A stretch of 64,000 nt of DNA from Actinophytocola sp044466355 (GTDB taxonomy: Bacteria; Actinomycetota; Actinomycetes; Mycobacteriales; Pseudonocardiaceae). The notes below the pieces were generated by a model that was not told the DNA's origin, did not search any database, and saw only the letters and a program-made list of their open reading frames with translations. This document shows, in pieces, positions 1-8,003 of the stretch. Within the stretch, counting starts at the first letter, position 1; each line of letters begins with the position of its first letter. Location of the stretch: positions 136,740 to 200,739 of the forward strand of contig NZ_JBITMQ010000019.1 in assembly GCF_044466355.1 (NCBI RefSeq), read 5' to 3'. The translations under genes and the position numbers were made by a program.

Positions 1-66
1 GGCTAAATCCCGCCGCACTTCAACACAGTCCCCAGTGTTGCTCTTGCTCGACTTGCGCCACATCAT
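1..66 (-). CDS. DUF397 domain protein, 3' part missing (window edge)
   Basis: The first 22 codons read MMWRKSSKSNTGDCVEVRR..., which matches the start of DUF397 proteins (WRKSSxS...CVEV). Its ATG shares one base with the stop of the upstream XRE gene (TGATG), so the two are translationally coupled. DUF397 proteins are the usual partners of XRE/DUF5753 regulators in actinomycetes, where they act as small toxin-like or regulatory partners. Codon 21 is the rare leucine codon TTA (positions 4-6), which makes the gene a possible bldA target. The rest lies outside the window. Confidence 0.85.
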   Translation of the reverse strand, partial: MMWRKSSKSNTGDCVEVRRDLA

Positions 67-890
67 CACAACCTCTTCACCAGATCGCCCATCAGCTTAC
101 GACTGTCATCCTGTGTCAGGGCCACCTGATCCAGCCGTTCAAGCGTTGCTGTGTAGGGCGCTACGTCCTGATCGTGGATGTAGAACGCTCCCACCGACAG
201 CTCAACATAAACCACGGGTTTCGTGTTCGGGAAACGCATAAACATCCAGGAGTGGAGGAGCAGCACCTTCGTCTGGTGTGCTGGTATGACGCGGATTCGC
301 ATCGCCCTGTCCTGAGCGCCTAGAAGGTGTTCGAGCTGTCCCTTGAGCGCCTGGCGGCCGCCGAACGGCGTCCGCAACGCTGTTTCGCCGATGAAGGCCG
401 TGTAGTCCACCTTGCCGAGAATCTGTTGCCGCCGCAGTCGAACCATCCAGCGGGTCTCCAAGTCGTCCTCCGGGAGGCTGCCCGCTCGCATCACTGCAAT
501 CGCGGTCTCATAGGTGTGGAGCAGCCCTGGCACCGCGTTAGGTGACACGTCCACCAGTTCGTAGGCGTCCGCCTCATAGCTGGCGAGCGCCCCCACGTGC
601 GCCGGAACGCCCGGCAGCGGCCGATCCCACCACCCCGACGAAGACCCAGCCTGAACCTCGGCGAGAACCTCCTCCCGCTCCCCAGCGGGGATCCGCCATG
701 CAGTCAGGAGAGTGGCCACCTCGTCCGTGGTCACGTTCCGCAGCCCACGCTCGGTCCGGCTGAGCCGACTCGGTGACCACCCGGCCATCTCCGCCGCACG
801 TTCGAGCGAAATATCCGCCCGCTCAGTGCGAATCGCCCGCAGCTTTGCTCCAATGATCCGATCCCGTGCTCGCGGATCGCTCTTCCCCAT
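66..890 (-). CDS. XRE-family regulator with DUF5753 (Scr1-type)
   Basis: This 274-residue protein has an N-terminal Cro/C1-type helix-turn-helix (about residues 10-65, with LERAAEMAGWSPSRLSRTERG). A DUF5753 region follows, recognised by WWDRPLPG...YEADAYELVDVSPNAVPGLLHTYETA and a C-terminal YVELSVGAFYIHD stretch. Proteins of this type regulate transcription and pair with DUF397 proteins, the gene coupled directly downstream. The ATG at 890 was chosen because GAGGTGACAGGA sits just before it; a TTG start at 911 is also open. It is divergent from the small gene at 953. DNA targets are unknown. Confidence 0.9.
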   Translation of the reverse strand: MGKSDPRARDRIIGAKLRAIRTERADISLERAAEMAGWSPSRLSRTERGLRNVTTDEVATLLTAWRIPAGEREEVLAEVQAGSSSGWWDRPLPGVPAHVGALASYEADAYELVDVSPNAVPGLLHTYETAIAVMRAGSLPEDDLETRWMVRLRRQQILGKVDYTAFIGETALRTPFGGRQALKGQLEHLLGAQDRAMRIRVIPAHQTKVLLLHSWMFMRFPNTKPVVYVELSVGAFYIHDQDVAPYTATLERLDQVALTQDDSRKLMGDLVKRL

Positions 891-952
891 CGTTCCTGTC
901 ACCTCGTGCAATCAGACCCGTCCTGTCGAGAAGGACACTACTCTCTGATCGC

Positions 953-1168
953 ATGACAAACCCGAGCGTGAACACGTACGTCACCATTCGAGACCACTGC
1001 CCGATGCGCTACCACGTCGTCGACAGCGACACGGTCGAGTTCTCCTTCGGCGGCGTACGCGACCCGTTCGAGTTCGTCTACGACGCCACCGCACTGCGCG
1101 ACTTCCTGCACCTCGCCACGATGGCCCTGCACGAGATGGACGAGCGTGGGCAGGCATCGGCGGAGTGA
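953..1168 (+). CDS. Small hypothetical protein
   Basis: A 71-residue acidic protein (MTNPSVNTYVTIRDHCPMRYHVVDSDTVEFSFGG...) starts at ATG 953, 62 bp from the divergent XRE gene. The YHVVDSDTVEFSFGG...FEFVYDATALRDFLHLATMAL pattern suggests a beta-strand section followed by a helix. No catalytic motif is visible and I do not recognise the family. Small proteins of this kind commonly lie beside XRE/DUF397 pairs, so a role in that module is possible, but this rests on context alone. Confidence 0.7.
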   Translation: MTNPSVNTYVTIRDHCPMRYHVVDSDTVEFSFGGVRDPFEFVYDATALRDFLHLATMALHEMDERGQASAE

Positions 1169-1309
1169 GTCCGGCGACCTGGAAGCCACGGCCCAGTACG
1201 AACTGCTAGTCCTCACCCTCCAGCACCACCGCCCCGGCGAACGCTCGGGCCTGTGCCTCGTGTGCGGCGTCGGCTGGCCGTGCGTGGAGGTGTGGCTCCC
1301 GATCCAGGG

Positions 1310-3055
1310 TCAGTGATAGGCCGACGACTGCAACCGGTACAGCTCCGCGTACTGCCCGGCGGCGGCCATCAGCTCGTCGTGGGTGCCGCACTCCACGACC
1401 CGCCCGGCGTCCATGACGTAGATCCGGTCGGCCATCCGCGTGCTCGAGAACCGGTGCGAGATCAGCAGGGCCGCACGCCCGCCCAACGTGGCCCGCACGT
1501 TGGCGAACAGGTCGTGCTCGGCGCGGGGATCCAACGCGGCCGCGGGCTCGTCGAGCACGATCAACGGCGTGTCCCGGTGCAGTGCCCTGGCGAGCGCCAC
1601 CCGCTGCCACTGCCCACCCGACAGGTCAACGCCCTCGTCGAGGTCGCGCCCGAGCATGGTGTCCATCCCGTCCGGCAACGCCCGCACGGTCGGCAGCAAC
1701 CCGGCGGCCCGCGCGGCACCCTCGGGATCGGCTCCGTCCCCGCTGATGACGATGTTGTCCCGCACGGTCATCTGGTAGCGCACGAAGTCCTGGAAGATGA
1801 CCGTCACCGAGGCGCGGACGTCCTGCGCGGGCAGCTCCCCGCCGTCCCAGCACCGCACCCCGTCGTCCGGCTCGTACAACCCGGCGACGAGCTTGGCGAG
1901 CGTCGTCTTGCCCGACCCGTTCTCCCCGACGACGGCGACCACCTCACCGGCCAGGATCTCGATGTCGACCCCGTCGACCGCCGCCCGCTCCTGCCCGGGA
2001 TAGGCGAACCGCGCACCGCGCAACGACACCCCGTCCCGCAACGCGTGCACGCGGCCCACGGGCCCGGCAGGCGGTCCACTCGCGACGAACCGCTCCAGGT
2101 CCGCGAGAAAGGGCGCCGACTCCAGCAGCCCGCCGACGGACCCGAACACCGTCCCCAACTGCCCGCTGAGCAACCGCACGGCGATCGCGGCGGCCCCCGC
2201 TTCGGCGAGGTCGATGCGTCCCGTCCGTACCAGTTGGACAATTGCCAGCAACGCGCCGGTCAGGGCGATCGCCACCCCGAGGGTCGTGAGCGCCGCGATC
2301 AGCTGCCGACGGCGCACCTGGACCCGCAGCGCCACGTTCACCTCGGCGTTGAGCGCGTCGTGCTTGGCACGCAGCCGTCCCGTGGCGTCGAAGGCACGCA
2401 CCTCGGCCGCGTACGGCCGCTGCGTGAGCAGCTCCTGGAGGTAGTGCCGCCGCCGGGCCAACCCCGTGAGCCGCTGCGCGAACGCGAACTCCGTACGGCT
2501 CGCCCAACGGGCCAGCACCACCGCGGGCACCCCGGCGGCCAGCAAGAGCGGCAGCAGAAGCGGTTCTACTGTCAGCAACACAACCGACATGGCCACGACC
2601 CCGAGCAGACTCCCGGTAAGCCCGAGTAATGCCGCTGTGACCGCGAAAGGTCGTGTGAGTGCGTGTTGCCGCACCCGTTCGAGTGCCGTCGCGAAACCGG
2701 TCGACTCGTAGGTGACGAGGTCGGCACGAGCGGTGGTGTCCAGCAACCGGTCCCACACCCGCTGCGACACCCGCTCGCCGAGCATGCGGTGCTGCTGTGT
2801 CTGGAGTGGACTGACGGACCCGGACACCGCGGTCGCCAGCGCGAGCAACAACAACGACGGCGTCAGCCCCACCGCCGCGTGTTCGGGTGTGAGCAGGGCG
2901 TCGAACGTGAGCTTCCCTGCCGCCACGACACCAAGCGCCGCAACGGCACCCAGTAGTTGGTAGACAGAAGCGAGCACAGCGCCACCCCGGTCCGCGCGCC
3001 ACACCTCCCGCGCGGCGGAGGCGATCAGTCGTGGGGTCTTCACCAACCGGCGCAT
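1310..3055 (-). CDS. ABC transporter, fused permease and ATPase (lasso peptide exporter candidate)
   Basis: This 581-residue half-transporter has a membrane domain of about six helices (residues 20-310) and then a nucleotide-binding domain. The ATPase motifs are complete: Walker A GENGSGKTT near 380, signature LSGGQWQRVALARAL near 478, Walker B LIVLDEPAAALD near 498, and the H-loop ISHRFSS. Such exporters are the D component of lasso peptide clusters. It is divergent from the precursor gene at 3167, with a 111-bp shared upstream region, so it is the natural candidate to export that peptide and give self-immunity. Substrate assignment is inferred from position. Confidence 0.88.
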   Translation of the reverse strand: MRRLVKTPRLIASAAREVWRADRGGAVLASVYQLLGAVAALGVVAAGKLTFDALLTPEHAAVGLTPSLLLLALATAVSGSVSPLQTQQHRMLGERVSQRVWDRLLDTTARADLVTYESTGFATALERVRQHALTRPFAVTAALLGLTGSLLGVVAMSVVLLTVEPLLLPLLLAAGVPAVVLARWASRTEFAFAQRLTGLARRRHYLQELLTQRPYAAEVRAFDATGRLRAKHDALNAEVNVALRVQVRRRQLIAALTTLGVAIALTGALLAIVQLVRTGRIDLAEAGAAAIAVRLLSGQLGTVFGSVGGLLESAPFLADLERFVASGPPAGPVGRVHALRDGVSLRGARFAYPGQERAAVDGVDIEILAGEVVAVVGENGSGKTTLAKLVAGLYEPDDGVRCWDGGELPAQDVRASVTVIFQDFVRYQMTVRDNIVISGDGADPEGAARAAGLLPTVRALPDGMDTMLGRDLDEGVDLSGGQWQRVALARALHRDTPLIVLDEPAAALDPRAEHDLFANVRATLGGRAALLISHRFSSTRMADRIYVMDAGRVVECGTHDELMAAAGQYAELYRLQSSAYH

Positions 3056-3121
3056 ACCTACAAAGTCCGATTACGTACCGCTTTCGTTACTGCCCGGACC
3101 GTCTCGGCCGGTAATGATTCG

Positions 3122-3144
3122 GACTGGTTGACGACGTACCAGTC
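3122..3144. promoter_or_regulatory. Inverted repeat upstream of the lasso precursor
   Basis: The perfect arms GACTGGT (3122-3128) and ACCAGTC (3138-3144) are separated by 9 nt, between the divergent exporter and precursor genes and just before the GGGAGGAGG ribosome-binding site. It could be an operator or a leader hairpin that controls the peptide. Confidence 0.4.
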
Positions 3145-3166
3145 ACACCCGGGAGGAGGTGAAAAT

Positions 3167-3307
3167 ATGCGCCAGCCCTACGAAGCGCCGGGCCTCGCCG
3201 CTTTGGGGTCGTTGTCGGAACTGACCCAGGCGTGTCTGTTCGGAGAGTCCAGCGACAGCCTCACATGGATCCTGCCGATCCTCGGCGACAACGACGACTA
3301 CTCGTGA
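3167..3307 (+). CDS. Lasso peptide precursor
   Basis: A 46-residue peptide behind a strong ribosome-binding site (GGGAGGAGGTG, 3151-3161). The leader contains YEAPGLAALGSLSELT, a complete match to the lasso leader pattern Y-x2-P-x-L-x3-G-x5-T. In known lasso peptides this Thr is the second-last leader residue, so cleavage should follow Gln21. That leaves a 25-residue core starting ACLFGESSD and ending DNDDYS. Ala1 and Asp9 give the expected nine-residue macrolactam ring, and Cys2 lies inside the ring. The tail is hydrophobic (LTWILPILG) with an acidic end. It is followed by a stem-loop and the cyclase gene. The assignment is strong; the product structure is predicted. Confidence 0.88.
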   Translation: MRQPYEAPGLAALGSLSELTQACLFGESSDSLTWILPILGDNDDYS

Positions 3308-3314
3308 GCCGGCG

Positions 3315-3339
3315 GTGGCGGGTCTGAAAGGCCCGCCAC
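3315..3339 (+). terminator. Stem-loop between lasso precursor and cyclase genes
   Basis: GTGGCGGG (3315-3322) pairs with CCCGCCAC (3332-3339) around a 9-nt loop, 7 nt after the precursor stop. There is no U-tract. Such hairpins in RiPP operons usually stabilise or partly terminate the precursor mRNA, so that precursor exceeds enzyme. Confidence 0.6.
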
Positions 3340-3357
3340 TAGCTCATAAGGAGCACC

Positions 3358-4482
3358 TTGTACACATTGGACCCACTGGAGGTGGCAGGCGGCTGGGTCA
3401 ACGGCTTCGACCCGCTGCCGATGCCCCCGGCCGGTTCTCCCAGACAGGTACTGGACGACCTGCTTCTGCACCACCTGCACAGATCCCCGTGCCTGGTGGC
3501 CTTCTCCGGCGGCCGCGACTCGTCGGTGCTGCTCGCCGCGGCGGTGGCCCTGGCCCGCCGTGAACGCCTACCACTGCCCACGCCGGTCACCCTGTCGTAC
3601 CCGAACGCGGCGGACAGTGACGAGGCGAGCTGGCAACAGCGGGTGCTGGACCACCTCGGCATCACGAACCGCATCGTCCTGACCGTCCACGACGAACACG
3701 ACCCGCTCGGCCCGGTGGCGACCCCGGTCCTGCGCAGGCACGGCCTGCTGTGGCCCCCGAACTTCGCCCCGACCCTCCGCATGATGGACCTGGCCCGCGG
3801 CGGCGTGCTCCTCACCGGCGAGGGCGGCGACGAGACGTTCGGCCTGAAGCGGATCACGCCGCTGACCAAGGTCCTGAAATCACGGGGCCGCGTCCCGCCG
3901 ACCATCTACCGGGACGTCCCGAAAGCTCTGGCCCCAGCCCTCTTGCGGCGCCGCACCGCGATGCGCGACCGCTACCGCAGACCGTGGCTCCACCCGGACG
4001 TCGAGACCGAGCTGGCCCGCAAGGACGCGGCGGACATGGCGGCGTTCGCACTGCACGCGGGCCGCAACACGTGGCAGTTCGCGACCCGCCGCTGCGCTCG
4101 CATCGGCTACGAGACGATGCGCGCCCTGGGCGCGGACATGAACGTGGAGTACGTACAGGCCTTCGCGGAACCGTCTGTGGTGGCCGCGGTGGCGGCCCGC
4201 GCCGGGTTCCTGGGCTGGACAGGCAGAACCGCCACCATGCGCACCCTGTTCGGCGACCTGCTGCCACGCGACGTGCTGGAACGCCGCACGAAGGCCCTGT
4301 TCGCGAACGCCGTGTTCACCAGGCACACGCGCGAGTTCGCCCGCACGTGGAACGGCGTCGGCGTCGACACCGACCTGGTGAACGCGGAGGCCCTGCGCGA
4401 CAACTGGCTGTCGACCACGCCGCATGCCCCGTCGATGTCCCTCCTGCAACAGGCATGGCTGGCCGAGCACCCGCACCACTGA
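3358..4482 (+). CDS. Asparagine-synthetase-like lasso cyclase (short form)
   Basis: This 374-residue protein has the ATP-pyrophosphatase loop SGGRDSS near residue 49 and further synthetase motifs (LTGEGGDETFG near 155). In lasso pathways this enzyme (C protein) adenylates the ring Asp/Glu and closes the macrolactam. Family members are usually about 600 residues, with an N-terminal glutaminase-like domain; here only the synthetase half is present, as the frame has just 48 residues before the PP-loop. The TTG start has AAGGAG 7 nt upstream. It is 50 bp after the precursor and on the same strand. No B1/B2 genes follow. It could instead be a diverged amidotransferase. Confidence 0.75.
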   Translation: MYTLDPLEVAGGWVNGFDPLPMPPAGSPRQVLDDLLLHHLHRSPCLVAFSGGRDSSVLLAAAVALARRERLPLPTPVTLSYPNAADSDEASWQQRVLDHLGITNRIVLTVHDEHDPLGPVATPVLRRHGLLWPPNFAPTLRMMDLARGGVLLTGEGGDETFGLKRITPLTKVLKSRGRVPPTIYRDVPKALAPALLRRRTAMRDRYRRPWLHPDVETELARKDAADMAAFALHAGRNTWQFATRRCARIGYETMRALGADMNVEYVQAFAEPSVVAAVAARAGFLGWTGRTATMRTLFGDLLPRDVLERRTKALFANAVFTRHTREFARTWNGVGVDTDLVNAEALRDNWLSTTPHAPSMSLLQQAWLAEHPHH

Positions 4483-4499
4483 CCGCACTCCGGCAGGCC

Positions 4500-4750
4500 C
4501 GGTCCACAGGTAGTCGAGGACGCGGGTGCGGAACGCGAACGTCGTCTCCACGTGCTCGTAGTGGGAGGTGACCCCGCAGTCCGCGTCCAGCAGCCAGTTC
4601 TGCCGTTCGGTGCGGCGCCCACCCGCCGTGGTGTGGCATCCCGACCAGCCACTCCTCCTGGTCTCGGGAGAGTGGGTGGAGCCCGGCCGGCCTCGCCGAA
4701 CCGGACGACGTCCCGCCCACGGCCTCGTACGCGGCATGGCGTTCAGCCCC
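4500..4750 (-). pseudogene. Decayed gene fragment of unknown family
   Basis: Two protein-like stretches lie in different minus-strand frames: ERHAAYEAVGGTSSGS...LSRDQEEWLVGMPHHGG (about 4620-4745), then RTERQNWLLDADCGVTSHY...FAFRTRVLDYLWTG (about 4500-4625). Their composition looks protein-like, unlike the arginine-rich shadow frames, which suggests one gene broken by a frameshift near 4620. No start or function is recognisable. It abuts the 3' end of the lasso cyclase gene. Confidence 0.4.
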
Positions 4751-4763
4751 AGACGGTCGGACG

Positions 4764-5640
4764 GTGTGGGCGTCGCCGTCGTCACGCGGTGGCGACGACG
4801 CGTGGGAGCACTCCGATGTCCTGGACCGGGCCAAGGGAACGGTCGGTACCGGACCGCGGTGGGACACCGGGATTGTCCAGCACCCGGCCGGTGGGCTGGT
4901 GGTGACGTTGTGCAGCGACCAAGGCGCGACGCTCGCGTTCTTCGCACGCGTCGCCCAGCAGATCACGCCCGCTGTGCTGCGGGTGCGACGCCGACGGCTA
5001 CGCGGCACCGGTCTTCAGTTCCGATGGACGTCACGTGGCGATCCGCGGCAACGCATATGAGAACTCGCTCGAGGTGTTCACGTTTCCGGCGCTGCACCGA
5101 GTCCTGGCGACGACCCTTGGCGAGGCCAGTCCGGACTACCCGTGTCCGCCCGAACGGCTCGAACAGGTGCGGGCTTGGTCGCGTCACAACATCGCGTTCG
5201 GCACGTGTCCCGGCGTGCTCTGGGTCGGCACGCCTGAGGGAACTCTCCTCGAAGTCGACGTGGACGACGGCCGTGCCGAAGAGCACGACGTGGTGGCGGG
5301 CTCACCGGTGACCGGTCTGTGCGCCACCAGGACAGGCGAACTCGTCGTCGCGAACGGTGCCGGCGAACTGGTCCTCCTGTCGGTTCTCACTGCCTCGGGA
5401 ACAGCGCACGCCACCGACAACGAAGCGCCACGAGCCGCGGTCGCCGCGTTCGTGAGTTCCACCTCCGAGGTGCCCGATGACGGCGATCTGTGGGAGCACG
5501 TCGTCACGACCGACGGGACGCGGGCCTGGACGCCTGACGACCGGTCAACGGTGACCACCGCGACCAGAGCGGATCCGACCTGGCTGCAACTCCGGGCCGC
5601 CATCAACAACGCACGCGCGTCCAAGTACCCGAAAGAGTGA
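4764..5640 (+). pseudogene. Frameshifted gene, repeat-rich protein of unknown function
   Basis: The region begins in one frame (GDDAWEHSDVLDRAKG...WDTGIVQHPAGGLVVTLCSDQGATLAFFARV, to about 4970). It continues naturally in the next frame (CDADGYAAPVFSSDGRHVAIRGNAYENSLEVFTF..., about 4984-5640), so one frameshift near 4970-4985 would join them. The downstream part alone is an open frame of 201 residues from GTG 5035. Patterns such as APVFSSDGRHVAI and LCATRTGELVVANGAGELVLLS resemble beta-propeller strands, but no family can be named. It lies between the lasso and polysaccharide regions and is probably a remnant. Confidence 0.5.
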
Positions 5641-5698
5641 ACTCTGCGAACTCGGTGGACGACTGCTCCATTCGGCGTAAGCTGATCACATGTTCGAT

Positions 5699-6814
5699 TC
5701 AACCGGCGCGGCGGCCGCGCCCCCGCAACGCTTCCCTTACGCCGAACCGAAAACGCGCCAACGCCGAAGCATGCCGCCCGGCGGTGTACCGCGAGTCCGG
5801 CAGCACCAGCGCCCGCAGATAAGCGGCCTTGTCCCGCAAGCCGGGCAACACCGGCACGGTGGCGATCGCCTGCGCGGCGAAGGTCTTGTCGGCCTGTGTG
5901 TGGAGCCCGAGCCAGTGCTCCTCACGCCGGGTCGGCACATAAGAAAGAGCCCAGTCCTGCACAGGAACATCAGAGGGCAACCCGAGCAACCGGGTCGCGT
6001 CGGCAACGGCCGCCGCGACCACGGCCTGCACCCCCCACGTCCGAGCCCGGTCGAGCACGTCGAGCGAGCCCGGCAGCATCTGCGCGACATCCCGCAGCGA
6101 CCCCAGCCGCAACGGCCAATCACCCAGCGCCGCGTGATAGCACGCGTGCAGGAACCGGTTCTGCGCCGACAACGCCACGAGCGTCCGCCCCGCGACGGTG
6201 AACTCCTCGCCCGCGTCCCACAACTCGTCGATGTTGACCCGCACCCCCCACGGTCCGAGCACGAACGTCCGGTGCAGGTCGATCTCGAACCCGTTGCCCC
6301 GCAGGGTGGTGCCCTTGTCGAACCGCTGGTCGAACCCGGGCCGGGGCTCAGCGAGTATCCGGGTGAACCCGGCCTCGGAGAGCACGGTGACGGCCCGCCC
6401 GAAGTCCGCGGGCCGGAACAGGAGGTCCAGATCGATGAACGACCGCAACGCGGGCTCGGGGTAGTCGAGGTGCGCGTACGCGCTGCCCTTCAACACCCGC
6501 CACTCGATCCCGGCCAGCACGTCGTGCAGCGACACCAGATGCTGCTCCAGCGACAACACCCGCAACAGCACCGCCCGGTGCGCACCGCGGGCCTGCTGCC
6601 GCTGGGCATCGGTCACGCGCAGCCGACCGGCGTCCACGGCCGCCCGAAGCTGCCCCAGCATCCGGTGCGCCTTGGCCGCGGTCAGGAGCGAGGCCCATGA
6701 GTCGTCGGAAAGCGGCGCGGACGGAAACGGCCGCGCGGCGTCTGGCAACCCGTGCCCGGCGACCGCGAGCAGGGCCGCCGGATAGTTCTCCTCACCGCAC
6801 AGTCTGCGCGCCAC
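5699..6814 (-). CDS. Nucleotidyltransferase family protein (NTP_transf_5-like)
   Basis: This 371-residue protein has VLKGSAYAHLDYPEP...RSFIDLDLLFRPADF near residues 140-175. The LKG and DxDLL residues are the usual pattern of the uncharacterised nucleotidyltransferases of PF14907, which occur in polysaccharide loci and, as I recall, in some lasso peptide clusters. It is the last gene of the polysaccharide operon. GTG 6814 is preferred because GAGGAG precedes it and the stretch before it only reads out of frame through the glycosyltransferase; the overlap with that gene is then 23 nt. The substrate is unknown. A link to the lasso locus 1.2 kb away is possible but unproven. Confidence 0.78.
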   Translation of the reverse strand: MARRLCGEENYPAALLAVAGHGLPDAARPFPSAPLSDDSWASLLTAAKAHRMLGQLRAAVDAGRLRVTDAQRQQARGAHRAVLLRVLSLEQHLVSLHDVLAGIEWRVLKGSAYAHLDYPEPALRSFIDLDLLFRPADFGRAVTVLSEAGFTRILAEPRPGFDQRFDKGTTLRGNGFEIDLHRTFVLGPWGVRVNIDELWDAGEEFTVAGRTLVALSAQNRFLHACYHAALGDWPLRLGSLRDVAQMLPGSLDVLDRARTWGVQAVVAAAVADATRLLGLPSDVPVQDWALSYVPTRREEHWLGLHTQADKTFAAQAIATVPVLPGLRDKAAYLRALVLPDSRYTAGRHASALARFRFGVREALRGRGRRAG

Positions 6815-8003
6815 GACGGCTCTCCTCGATGACGCGCTGGTACTGCGTGACGAGGTTCGCGAGCCCGACAGACGGCGTGAACTCGCGGTCGTACCGGGCG
6901 CGTGCGGCGTGCCCGAGGGAGGTGGAGGCACGAACTATCTGACCGAGCGCCACCGCGAGCGACGCAGCGTCTCCCGGCGTGTGGGTCAGGCCGGTCACGC
7001 CGTCGTCCACCAGTTCGGCGAGCGAGCTGTGCCCGGCGACGACCGCGGGCACCTCGGCGGCCATGGCCTCCACCACGACGAGCCCGAACGTCTCCAGCCA
7101 CTGCGACGGCACCACCACAGCGACAGAACGGGAGATCAATGCACGACTCGAAGCCTTGTCCTGCAAACCGGCGAATCGCACGTCGGAACGGGACCGCGCC
7201 CACTCCTTCACCTCGTCACCGAGCGGGCCGGCGCCCGCGATCACGAGCGGCACCCCGAGGCCACCCGCCCGCGCGACCCGGTCCCAGGCCGCCATGAGCA
7301 GCCGCACACCCTTCTCGTCGGTGAGCCGTCCCAGGTAGAGGAGGTGGTCGCCGGGGCCGGTCCTGCGCAGCGTGGTGTCCTCGACGAAGTTGTACTTCAC
7401 GGTCAGCAGGTCGGCGGGCATGCCGTTCGCGATCAGGGTGCGGCGCTGCGCGTCGGAGATGCAGAAGAACCTCGACACCGTGGACCACCAGCGGCGGCGG
7501 TTCGCGAGCAGGTTCACGACCAGCGGCACCGTCGCCACGGTCGAACCGCGGTAGCAGCCGTGACGCAGCGCGGGCAGCGGGAACTTCCCGACGCACGCGG
7601 TGCAGGTCGCGCCGTCGCGGTAGAGCGTGCCGGACGGGCACACCTGCGTGTAGTTGTGCAGGGTGGCCACCACCGGCACACCCTCCGCGTGGCACGCGTC
7701 GAGGACGGCGGGCGACAACAGCGGGAACGTGTTGTGGACGTGCACGACGTCCGGCCGCTCGCGCCGCAACCGCTCGGCCAGCGCGGCACGAGCGGCTGGA
7801 TTCCATGGCACGCGCACCGGCACGAGTGCCTTGCGCGCCAAGGACATGTCCGCGATGTCGTCACTGCGCCGCTCGAAGCGGTCCACGTGGTGGCCGCCCG
7901 TCCGCAGCAGGGCGACTTCCTGGTCGACGACGTTGTCCTCGCCGCTCGGCTGCTCGGAGCGATACCGGTTGTGCACCACGAGCACGCGCATGGCGTCCAT
8001 CAA
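6792..8003 (-). CDS. Glycosyltransferase family 4
   Basis: This 403-residue GT-B enzyme has an N-terminal Rossmann domain (MRVLVVHNRYRSEQPSGEDNVV; PDVVHVHNTFPLLSP) and a C-terminal sugar-nucleotide domain (LYLGRLTDEKGVRLL; WLETFGLVVVEAMAAEVPAVV, containing the retaining-GT EX7E region). A Cys-rich stretch (QVCPSGTLYRDGATCTACVGKFPLPALRHGCYRG) is typical of capsule and exopolysaccharide GT4 enzymes. It should add a sugar to the lipid-linked repeat unit on the cytoplasmic face. It overlaps the polymerase gene upstream by 4 nt. Donor and acceptor cannot be read from sequence. Confidence 0.9.
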   Translation of the reverse strand: MMDAMRVLVVHNRYRSEQPSGEDNVVDQEVALLRTGGHHVDRFERRSDDIADMSLARKALVPVRVPWNPAARAALAERLRRERPDVVHVHNTFPLLSPAVLDACHAEGVPVVATLHNYTQVCPSGTLYRDGATCTACVGKFPLPALRHGCYRGSTVATVPLVVNLLANRRRWWSTVSRFFCISDAQRRTLIANGMPADLLTVKYNFVEDTTLRRTGPGDHLLYLGRLTDEKGVRLLMAAWDRVARAGGLGVPLVIAGAGPLGDEVKEWARSRSDVRFAGLQDKASSRALISRSVAVVVPSQWLETFGLVVVEAMAAEVPAVVAGHSSLAELVDDGVTGLTHTPGDAASLAVALGQIVRASTSLGHAARARYDREFTPSVGLANLVTQYQRVIEESRRGAQTVR

